From Chrysochromulina parva (lineage: Eukaryota; Haptophyta; Prymnesiales; Chrysochromulinaceae): a DNA stretch of 23,830 nt. A model generated the notes under the pieces. It was not told where the DNA came from. It made no database searches and saw only the letters and a list, made by a program, of their open reading frames with translations. This document shows positions 17,372 to 23,830 of the stretch, one piece after another (the stretch's first letter is position 1; each line of letters opens with the position of its first letter). The stretch is taken from positions 1 to 23,830 of the forward strand of contig PJAB01000559.1 of assembly GCA_002887195.1 (NCBI GenBank), written 5' to 3'. Made by a program: the position numbers and the translations under genes.

Positions 17372-18811
17372 TCAAGCAACAGGCGTACTAGTATCAACAT
17401 CCGATGCCACCTGCAGGGCCTGGTCACCTCTTGCTCGCGCGCGGCCGAGCGCCCACTGGTCGGCGATGAGCGTGCAGATGGCCGCCAGGCTCAATCCAGT
17501 AGCGGCGAAGGTAATTGCCGCCATGTACCCGCCCGTGTACTTGAGGGAGATGGCCCACATGAGCGGCCCCGAGCCTGTGCTCAGCACCGAGCAGCCCTGG
17601 TGGAAGCCCTGAATGCGCCCCAGCGCACGCGTGCCAAAGATGGCCGAGAGGACGACGGAGAGGCATGCACCGCGCAGCCCGCTCACCACGCCGTACAAGA
17701 TCGCGAAGGCCGAGAGCGCTGCTTCTGTCCGGATGAGAAGGCTGCCCATCATCACCACTGCCGTCGCCGCATGTACGATGGCAGTGAGCCGGGCGATCTG
17801 CGAGACCGGGACGCGATCGATGAACAGCATGCCGGCACCAATCTGCGCGCCGTTGAGCCCGATGGACAGTGGCACAAAGTAGACGCGCGTCAACGTGAGC
17901 TCCGAGCTCTCTCGCAGCGCGCCGCCGAACCAGCGCACTGTGGCGATGTAATGGTAGTTGAACCCGGCCCAAAAGATGTCGTTGAACAGGTTGAGGCTGG
18001 CTAGGCACCAAAAGAGCGGGTGCTTGGATGCGGCGCGAAGCGTCGCCGAGGAGAGCGGAGGAGCAGAGGAGGTGCAGCCGCTGCCGCTTCCACCGCCACA
18101 TTGGCCGTCACCGCCGCCGCCGTCACAGCCCCTACTCTTGCCACCGTTGCACGCGCTCTCGTGAGCGCCCTCAGCGACTCCGCCGTCCGGAAGCAGCCCC
18201 ATGCTCGCAGGCTCGGACCGAATCAGCAATAGCGCGACGCCGAGCAACGCGCCGAGCGCTATGGCGAGCGCCACGTAGCTCTTTCGCCAACCAAGAGCAT
18301 CGATCAGGAGCGTCATGAAGACAGGCATCTGGATCAGCACGATGCCATTGAGTGCAAGCACAGAAGTCGCCCGCCCGCGTAGGCGCACAAACCAGCGCTG
18401 CACCGTCGCCGAGGCGATCAGGCAGAAGCACTCGGCACCGATAAATCGCAGCATGGTCACGCACGCAGTCAGTCCAGCCCAGGTTTCGACTCGGCTCAGC
18501 AGCAGCAGGTTGCCGATGAAGGGAACCGCGAGCGCAGAAGCGAGAAGACGAGCTCCGAAGCGATCGAGCGCGCCACCGGCGACTGGCACCAGGCATGCTG
18601 AGATGAAGCTTGCTATCGCCCAAGTCAAGGAGACGCTCTGCGAGTCAATACCAATGTCTTCCATGAAGTGAGGGACGAAGACGTTGATGCCGAACGAGTG
18701 GCATGGCGAGGATACCACGATCAGCAGCAGGCATGCAAACACTACCCACCAGCCGTAGAACGTCCGACCCACACCGACCGAGAGCGGCACATCGTCTCTT
18801 CGCCGACGCAT
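17372..18811 (-). CDS. Major facilitator superfamily transporter, monocarboxylate/OFA-like (479 aa)
   Basis: A 12-helix secondary transporter. Helix 1 begins at FYGWWVVFACLLLIVV (18-33). GGALDRFGAR (79-88) is MFS motif A between helices 2 and 3, and RFIGAECFCLIASATVQRWF followed by RLRGRA (122-148) resembles the helix 4 block of monocarboxylate/oxalate-formate porters. Six helices precede and six follow a cytoplasmic loop (about 203-258) that is unusually Gly/Ser/Cys-rich. The C-tail is short. The frame runs upstream to a TTG at 18901, but the first ATG is at 18811 and gives a normal basic cytoplasmic N-terminus (MRRRRDD). Substrate cannot be read from sequence; a small carboxylate is the family's usual cargo. 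Divergent from the carrier gene at 18958. Confidence 0.88.
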   Translation of the reverse strand: MRRRRDDVPLSVGVGRTFYGWWVVFACLLLIVVSSPCHSFGINVFVPHFMEDIGIDSQSVSLTWAIASFISACLVPVAGGALDRFGARLLASALAVPFIGNLLLLSRVETWAGLTACVTMLRFIGAECFCLIASATVQRWFVRLRGRATSVLALNGIVLIQMPVFMTLLIDALGWRKSYVALAIALGALLGVALLLIRSEPASMGLLPDGGVAEGAHESACNGGKSRGCDGGGGDGQCGGGSGSGCTSSAPPLSSATLRAASKHPLFWCLASLNLFNDIFWAGFNYHYIATVRWFGGALRESSELTLTRVYFVPLSIGLNGAQIGAGMLFIDRVPVSQIARLTAIVHAATAVVMMGSLLIRTEAALSAFAILYGVVSGLRGACLSVVLSAIFGTRALGRIQGFHQGCSVLSTGSGPLMWAISLKYTGGYMAAITFAATGLSLAAICTLIADQWALGRARARGDQALQVASDVDTSTPVA

Positions 18812-18957
18812 GAATCCCCGAGAACACAAACTCTCGGGCGCCCCGGCGCCACCGATTTTGGGCAAACTTGTAACGCCGCGGGGCGAAACACACTCCAACA
18901 ATTGGATTTGTCCCCGGTTTATTCACACCGGAAGTTCTGCACTGTTTTCACACTCAC
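18812..18957. promoter_or_regulatory. Putative bidirectional promoter (146 nt)
   Basis: The start codons of the MFS gene (minus) and the mitochondrial-carrier gene (plus) lie 146 nt apart. A GC-rich GGGCGCCCCGGCGCC core sits near 18838-18852 and a T/C-rich stretch precedes the carrier ATG. No defined factor site is assigned. Confidence 0.45.
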
Positions 18958-19866
18958 ATGGTCGCCGGCGGCGGCAGCACGGTGGTCCTGAAGGACCTCA
19001 CTGATGCCGAGCAGGGCGCCGTGGGCGGTATTGCAGCCGTCATCGAGGCGTTACTTCTGCAGCCGACCACATATGCCAAAAATGCGCGTCAGCAGGGCCT
19101 GGCGCTCACGCTGGACCCGCGTGTGCTCTACCGTGGCATCGGTGCGGCCTTGTGCAACGAGGTGGGCCAGCTCGGCTTGCAGTTCGGCGTGACCGGAGCG
19201 CTCTTGCGTATGAGTATTCCTGAGGATGCACCGCCGTCGGTGGCGACCGAGCTGATTGCCGCCGCGGGCGCAGGCGCACTCGTCGCGGTGCTGGCGTCAC
19301 CCCTCGAGCTGGTGATAGTTCAGCAGCAGCGCTTCGGCGGCGCCATGCTGGCCACGGCGTACGAGGTAGTATGCCGCCATGGCGCCTTTGGCAGCGGCCT
19401 CTTCCGTGGGTTGGGTCTTGCGATGGGACGCGACGCGATCTACGTCGGCGGCATGCTGGGCGCTACGCCTATTGTCCGACGTTGGCTGATGGAGAGGCGC
19501 GGGCTGGCAGAGCCGGCGCTGCCGGTGGCCTCAACAACGCTCGAACCGGCAGGAGGGGTGGGCACAGTCGCGGACGCGGCGCTCACGTCGCTCGCTGCGT
19601 CAATGCTCGGCGGCGTGATCGGTGCTTTGCTCTCGCACCCGTTCGATGTAGCCAAAACGTGTATGCAGGGCGATCTGGCGCGTGCCACGTACGGCGGCAG
19701 CTTCGAGGCGATGCGCGCGCTGCTTCGCGACGGTGGCATTGCGCGGCTCTACCACGGCGCGACCTGGCGCACGGTCAACATCACGGCGACGGTGTGGATC
19801 GCCAATGAGTGCAGTCTGCGTTTACCTAAGCACATCCGGCCGGCACCGGCGCCCTCTCTGATGTGA
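18958..19866 (+). CDS. Mitochondrial carrier (SLC25) family protein (302 aa)
   Basis: The family has three repeats of about 100 residues, each starting with PX[D/E]XX[K/R]. Seen: QPTTYAK at 35-41 (degenerate), SPLELVIVQQQ at 114-124 (Pro115, Glu117), and HPFDVAKTCMQGD at 227-239 (canonical). Each is preceded by a small-residue helix. Length is normal for the family. The first repeat lacks the acidic residue and the second lacks the basic one, so the matrix salt-bridge network would be weakened; this may point to a divergent, possibly non-exchanging or non-mitochondrial (for example peroxisomal or plastid) member. Substrate unassigned. The ATG at 18958 is the natural start; it is divergent from the MFS gene and convergent with the large GTPase gene. 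Intronless. Confidence 0.85.
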   Translation: MVAGGGSTVVLKDLTDAEQGAVGGIAAVIEALLLQPTTYAKNARQQGLALTLDPRVLYRGIGAALCNEVGQLGLQFGVTGALLRMSIPEDAPPSVATELIAAAGAGALVAVLASPLELVIVQQQRFGGAMLATAYEVVCRHGAFGSGLFRGLGLAMGRDAIYVGGMLGATPIVRRWLMERRGLAEPALPVASTTLEPAGGVGTVADAALTSLAASMLGGVIGALLSHPFDVAKTCMQGDLARATYGGSFEAMRALLRDGGIARLYHGATWRTVNITATVWIANECSLRLPKHIRPAPAPSLM

Positions 19867-20312
19867 GCGGCGAAGGCAACTCTAATCAGAGGTGCCCACA
19901 GCGTTACCATAGAGGTTTTGCTCAAAGTTTTGAAAAAATAAATCGAGCGTGGAAGCCCCTTGCCACGTGCAGTGTGCGCCCCCTGCCGAGATTAAACCAA
20001 GATTACCCCGATAAGAGGTGCGCTGTGCGCTCCGAACCGGGAATTAACGCTCTTGCGCTTACGTACTCGGTCACAAGGTGGTACAGTACCGGTACTAGCT
20101 GGCACGCTCATGTCCTGGGCGTCCGACATTGCTCAGTGTACGGTAACCTTTACCAAATGCTGGCACACTCACCCCTTCGGGTAGCCCCGAGGAAGCCCCG
20201 ACAGGCGCTAACTGTCGACCGAACAATGTGTCCGAAGCAAGGCCACACGCCACACGCGGGACTGGCCACTGCCCAACTTGGTCGACGCGCCCATCGCTGC
20301 CCAAGGCATGCT
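19867..20312. other. Convergent intergenic region, 446 nt
   Basis: It holds the 3' UTRs of the carrier and GTPase genes. An A-rich TTTTGAAAAAATAAATC lies at about 19928-19944, a possible polyadenylation-type element for the plus-strand gene. A perfect 12-bp palindrome AGTACCGGTACT lies at 20085-20096. No gene is apparent. Confidence 0.5.
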
Positions 20313-23300
20313 TCACTCGATGCGGATGCCGGCGCGAGCCATCGCCTCGTCGAGCTTGGTCCGCATCGGCGCCGTCGTGAGCGCCGCCAGGTCGCGCGCT
20401 GCGCGGACGTCTGCCGAGATGGTGGCCGCGCCCTCTTCACGCTCCCAGTAAGCCGAGTAGATGCGGCGCAGGATGCCCGCCACCTTGTCACAGAGGGCAG
20501 CCACCTGCCCGCGCAGAACGTCGATTAAATCGGCGATCTGCAGCAGCATGCCACCCGTCGTCTCCGTGAAGATGCCGTCGAGTGCCGTCTCAGCATGCGA
20601 GTTGACCGCGCTCTTCATGCGCGGGAAGCGCCCGGCGCCCTTTGAGACGGCGCACGCCGCTGCGTAGCCCGGCAACATCTTCTGGCGGATCTGCGGTTGC
20701 AGCGTGCGTGAGATCTCGCGCTGGCGCTGGGTCGCGTGCTCGGCCACGGCGCGCATGTCGTCGGTGATCGTCGTTTCGATCGCGCGCCCCGCAGCCAGCC
20801 ACATGCGTGCGAGCGCGTCCTGCGGGATGCCGAGGCACGCGAGCTCCACTTTGATCGTGTCGTTGGCGGTGGCCGCCTCGTGCTTGACGGCTACGCAGCA
20901 CGTGTGCAGAAGCTCGTTCGTTTTGGTGTTCATCGTCGCCTCCCAGCCGACCATCAGCGCCTTCTGAATCGGGTCGGCCAGATCCTGGTTCCAGTCGATC
21001 TCTCCGGCACTCGCCGATTTGTACACGCCATCGCGCTTCGCCGTCGCGGCGTACGTGCCCCACTCGAGCGCGCCACCGCCTGCACCGCCGTTCGTGCGCT
21101 TGAGGCCGCTCCCCCACGACTGGACGATGCTGAGCGCCTGCTGCTTGCCACTCTCCGCGCCGCGCTTGAACTTCGGCTCGAGGCACGTGTTCACCTCGCG
21201 CTTCATCCCGTCGTCAAGAGTGCCGCAGTGCGTCGCCCACACGCTGCGCAGGCGCTCAAGAGCTTGGGAGAGCACTTCGTCGCAGTCGCCGCGGTGGTCA
21301 CTCGTCATCGGCTCTCCCGCCGTGCCGAGCGCCAGCTGCACCTCGTCGATGAGATCGGACGTTTCGCGCACAATCGAGCGCACGTCGAGCTCACGTTGGC
21401 CGCGGCATGTGACGTCGATGGCCACACGCAGCGCCGGGATGTTGGTGTCGGCCACCTCCTTGAAGGTCGCAGCCTCGCCGTCGCTCGTTTGTTTGATGCC
21501 CATCAACTTCAGGTAGTCGTTCGCCGACACGCAGTGCACGTCAATCTTATGGTCGTCAGGCAGCGGCTTGGGCAGCGGCGCCGAGGACGATGAGGTGCCC
21601 TCCTCGCGCTCCTCCTCGTCCACGTGCGTCAGCTCCTCGAGGCCCGCGCGGAAGTCCTCTTGGATCCGGGATCGTGCAAACTCGTTCCGCACTAGGGCAC
21701 ACAACGGCTTGAGGTCGGCGAGCACCGCGCTCTGCTGCCGCCGCCAGTGCATCATCTGCTTGCTCTTCCACAGCACCCATGCCTGGTGCTGCTTGGCCTC
21801 TACCTCGCACGCATCGCTGGCCTCATCGCGAGCGTGCTGCAGGTGAAGCGCCTCCGCCTTCGCGAGGGCGGCATCTGTGCCGGTGGCGAGGCGTACAGTG
21901 CCGCCAGGCTCGACAATGAGCTGCGCAGTCACCGGCGCGCCGCCGGCTGCCACCTTGGCCTCCCACGCGCCGAGGGCCTTCTTGTGCAGCTTCTTCGCCA
22001 CCTTCAAGCGCGCCTGCGCCTCTTCCTTGGCCAACTGCAGCGCCCCAAGCGTCTCCTTACGAGCGGCCTCGGCGCTGTCGAGCTCCTCGATCTCGGCTCT
22101 GGCGCGCTCGGACTCCTTCAGCTTCGCCTGCATCGTCTCGAGCCGCATCGGCACCTGTGCCGCAAGGTCGGCATGATCCCTCACGATCTCACTCGGCGAG
22201 CAGTCGTCGGTCTGCGTGCAGATGAAGGAGACGGCTCCATACTGGCCATCCATCAGCAGCTGCCGCTTGAACTGCTCACCGAGCAGATCCTTGGCCTGCT
22301 TGTTGTCGACTGCTCGACTGATTGGCGCGACGATCCAGATCGACGTGCAGCGTGGCAGATAATTCGCCGCGACTTTGGCGCGCGCGATGTTGGAGTCGTG
22401 CACGCCGGGAAGGTCGACGAAGCATGCGCCTGAGCGCAGCGCCGGCCACGGGCCCTGTAGCACAACGCGCTTGACGAGCGGCCACTTCTGCCGCCCGCCC
22501 GGGCCTCCTGAGCCGGCGTCGCGGTACACGAACGGCTCGAGTGACTGGCGGAACTCCGAGGCCCATTCGCGCTTGCGTGCGAGCTGCGCGCGGTCGAGGC
22601 GGCCCGACACGAGGGAGGCAGCCTCCGCAGCGTCATTCGGCACGCCCTTGCCCCACTCCTTCACGCTGCAATGCTCGCCCTTTGTCGGCGCGAGAATCGT
22701 CCTCAGGACGCGGTCGGCACTCAGCGCCTGCAACACGTCGGCCATCGGCGTCTTCAACTCAAACTGGTGCAGCAGGCCGGAGCCGTAGACGTGCTCGAGC
22801 TTCTGCCACGCCTCCTTGCCCTCGTCGGAACGCGGCTTGCCGTGGAAGGAGTCCTCGTTGCTGCAAATGTCCGCCACCAGCCTCGGGAGCTCCTTGTCCC
22901 AGTCGTCCTGCGAGATGAACTCGACACGAGCCGTGTATACGTGCAGGCCGCTCAAGCCCTCCGTCGTCTGCTGCAGCGCACTGTTGAAGCGCAGCTCGAT
23001 GGGCGCAGCTGTGCAGCCTTGCGATCCACTCGTTGGTAACACACTGGCCTCATCGAGCAGCGCGTTGAGCAAGCTCGACTTGCCGACGCCCGTACCGCCA
23101 AGGACGCCGATGACGGTGTTCTTGAAGCCCTTGCCCATGATCATCTCCGCGCGGCTCACCCACGCGCCGCGGCGTTGCTCGGTGCCCAGGAGCGGCTCGT
23201 CGAGGATCATGGAGCGCAGGCTGCCGAGGAGTCCTCGGCATTCATTGATGTACTGTTCGGGGGCCGTGAGCGCCCTCCCAGCTGACGACAGGTCATGCTC

Positions 23301-23830
23301 CGGCACTGGCGGCGTTGGCGGAGGCACGTTCTGAGACCCAGACGGCAGGCTGTCGTCGTCGCTGTCATCGCTCAGCTCCTCCGCGCGCGGCCGCTTCGAC
23401 GCCGGTCGGCAGTTGGAAACGCCGGCGAGCGCGTCAGTCGTTGCCTCCACTTGCGCCTTGGCGATCTCCGAGAGTCGCCTTCCAGCGTCGGCGAGCCTGG
23501 CCTTGTCGACGCCAGCTCCGGTGGCAACGATGATGGCGGAGTTGACTTCTTCTTGGTCCACCTCAAGCAGTGGCTTATCAAGTGCGATGGCGAGCGCTTC
23601 CTCTGCGCGGGTGCGCAGATGCTGCTTCTCCTCCGCATCCTTAATTAGCATACGAGCGCTCGCCATCGCCGCCGCCGACACGCCCGCCGCCTCGGCCTCC
23701 TCGGCCGCCGCCTCAGCTGCCGCTACATCCATGTCGAGCGGAGGCGCCGCCACAACGGCGGCGAGGGCGGCGGCGGCGGCGTCGCGCCGGGCCTGCTTCT
23801 GTGACGCCACTCCAGCCAACTGCCGAGCTT
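20313..23830 (-). CDS. SLIP-GC (NUGGC)-like dynamin-superfamily GTPase, 5'-truncated by window edge
   Basis: At least 1168 residues, numbered from the codon at 23819. G1 is GGTGVGKS (241-248); LPTSGSQGCTAAPIEL (261-276) supplies the switch/G2 Thr and matches the LPTSGxxxCTA block of nuclear GTPase SLIP-GC; G3 is DLPG (469-472, FVDLPGVHDSN); the G4 position is TQTD (535-538) instead of NKxD. Long helical/coiled-coil segments follow (about 550-710 and the C-terminal third), as in dynamin-like stalks. KRPR at 142-145 with a Ser/Asp-rich stretch behind it may be a nuclear signal. Before the GTPase are two helical repeats of about 57 residues (from 5 and from 62), each starting AxxKQ. The frame is open to the window edge with no ATG before M30 (23732), so the start is probably outside. 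Human SLIP-GC is a nuclear GTPase linked to limiting DNA damage in B cells; a similar role here is untested. The stop codon ends at 20313. Confidence 0.85.
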   Translation of the reverse strand, partial: ARQLAGVASQKQARRDAAAAALAAVVAAPPLDMDVAAAEAAAEEAEAAGVSAAAMASARMLIKDAEEKQHLRTRAEEALAIALDKPLLEVDQEEVNSAIIVATGAGVDKARLADAGRRLSEIAKAQVEATTDALAGVSNCRPASKRPRAEELSDDSDDDSLPSGSQNVPPPTPPVPEHDLSSAGRALTAPEQYINECRGLLGSLRSMILDEPLLGTEQRRGAWVSRAEMIMGKGFKNTVIGVLGGTGVGKSSLLNALLDEASVLPTSGSQGCTAAPIELRFNSALQQTTEGLSGLHVYTARVEFISQDDWDKELPRLVADICSNEDSFHGKPRSDEGKEAWQKLEHVYGSGLLHQFELKTPMADVLQALSADRVLRTILAPTKGEHCSVKEWGKGVPNDAAEAASLVSGRLDRAQLARKREWASEFRQSLEPFVYRDAGSGGPGGRQKWPLVKRVVLQGPWPALRSGACFVDLPGVHDSNIARAKVAANYLPRCTSIWIVAPISRAVDNKQAKDLLGEQFKRQLLMDGQYGAVSFICTQTDDCSPSEIVRDHADLAAQVPMRLETMQAKLKESERARAEIEELDSAEAARKETLGALQLAKEEAQARLKVAKKLHKKALGAWEAKVAAGGAPVTAQLIVEPGGTVRLATGTDAALAKAEALHLQHARDEASDACEVEAKQHQAWVLWKSKQMMHWRRQQSAVLADLKPLCALVRNEFARSRIQEDFRAGLEELTHVDEEEREEGTSSSSAPLPKPLPDDHKIDVHCVSANDYLKLMGIKQTSDGEAATFKEVADTNIPALRVAIDVTCRGQRELDVRSIVRETSDLIDEVQLALGTAGEPMTSDHRGDCDEVLSQALERLRSVWATHCGTLDDGMKREVNTCLEPKFKRGAESGKQQALSIVQSWGSGLKRTNGGAGGGALEWGTYAATAKRDGVYKSASAGEIDWNQDLADPIQKALMVGWEATMNTKTNELLHTCCVAVKHEAATANDTIKVELACLGIPQDALARMWLAAGRAIETTITDDMRAVAEHATQRQREISRTLQPQIRQKMLPGYAAACAVSKGAGRFPRMKSAVNSHAETALDGIFTETTGGMLLQIADLIDVLRGQVAALCDKVAGILRRIYSAYWEREEGAATISADVRAARDLAALTTAPMRTKLDEAMARAGIRIE
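23472..23830 (-). repeat. Helical repeat array at the N-terminus of the GTPase gene (protein-level)
   Basis: Two 57-58-residue units align at the protein level: both open with A-x-x-K-Q, carry an A-L-A run, then P-P-L/P-L-L with D or E-V-D, then a G-V plus a final helix. The DNA of the two units is diverged, so the duplication is old. A third unit may begin with AKAQVEATTDAL. More units could lie beyond the window edge. Confidence 0.6.

Noticed and set aside
17024..18004. 326-codon plus-strand frame across the MGC-Tudor and MFS genes
   Set aside because: It spans two unrelated minus-strand genes and their spacer; low-complexity content without a domain.
18812..18901. 30-codon upstream extension of the MFS frame starting at TTG
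   Set aside because: Non-ATG start; the ATG at 18811 gives a typical basic cytoplasmic N-terminus for this family.

Overview
The window looks like nuclear DNA from a GC-rich, intron-poor unicellular alga. A haptophyte (Prymnesiophyceae or Pavlovales) is my best guess; a pelagophyte or green picoalga is possible. Grounds: eukaryote-only domain architectures (FHA-Tudor-CW, ankyrin-chromodomain, mitochondrial carrier, N-myristoylation signal, SLIP-GC-like GTPase), no operons or Shine-Dalgarno spacing, long alanine/glutamine/acidic low-complexity tracts coded by GC-rich triplets, and at least one GT-AG intron. The lineage is inferred from style, not from a marker gene.

Layout. 1-1618 (-): 3'-truncated two-exon S46-type serine peptidase. 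1912-4224 (-): FHA-Tudor-CW chromatin-reader-like protein. 4454-6265 (-): long coiled-coil protein. 6621-7805 (-): palmitoyl-protein thioesterase with a cysteine-rich N-terminal module. 8207-8821 (-): UVR + SnoaL/NTF2-like protein. 9036-13979 (+): 1647-residue ankyrin / coiled-coil / chromodomain protein full of internal repeats. 14895-16196 (-): membrane-associated HSL-type alpha/beta hydrolase with a possible in-frame 153-nt intron. 16891-17268 (-): small MGCxxS (dual acylation) Tudor/SH3-like protein with a decayed partial tandem copy just downstream. 17372-18811 (-): MFS transporter. 18958-19866 (+): mitochondrial-carrier-family protein. 20313-23830 (-): SLIP-GC/NUGGC-like large GTPase, truncated at its 5' end by the window edge.

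Genes are monocistronic and closely packed. Two head-to-head pairs (8821/9036 and 18811/18958) share short putative bidirectional promoters, and two tail-to-tail pairs (13979/14895 and 19866/20313) share 3' regions that hold perfect palindromes or hairpins. No shared pathway is evident. Three genes suggest nuclear or chromatin roles (FHA-Tudor-CW, ankyrin-chromodomain, SLIP-GC-like GTPase), and two concern protein lipidation (the thioesterase and a candidate acylated protein), but linkage between them is not shown.

Some open frames run upstream of the first ATG by way of TTG or GTG codons. For those genes I placed the start at the first in-frame ATG. The most interesting items are the FHA-Tudor-CW reader with an acidic insert inside its zinc finger, the ankyrin-chromodomain giant, the eukaryotic intron-bearing S46 peptidase, the SLIP-GC-like GTPase with N-terminal helical repeats, and the duplicated and eroded 3' half of the MGC-Tudor gene.
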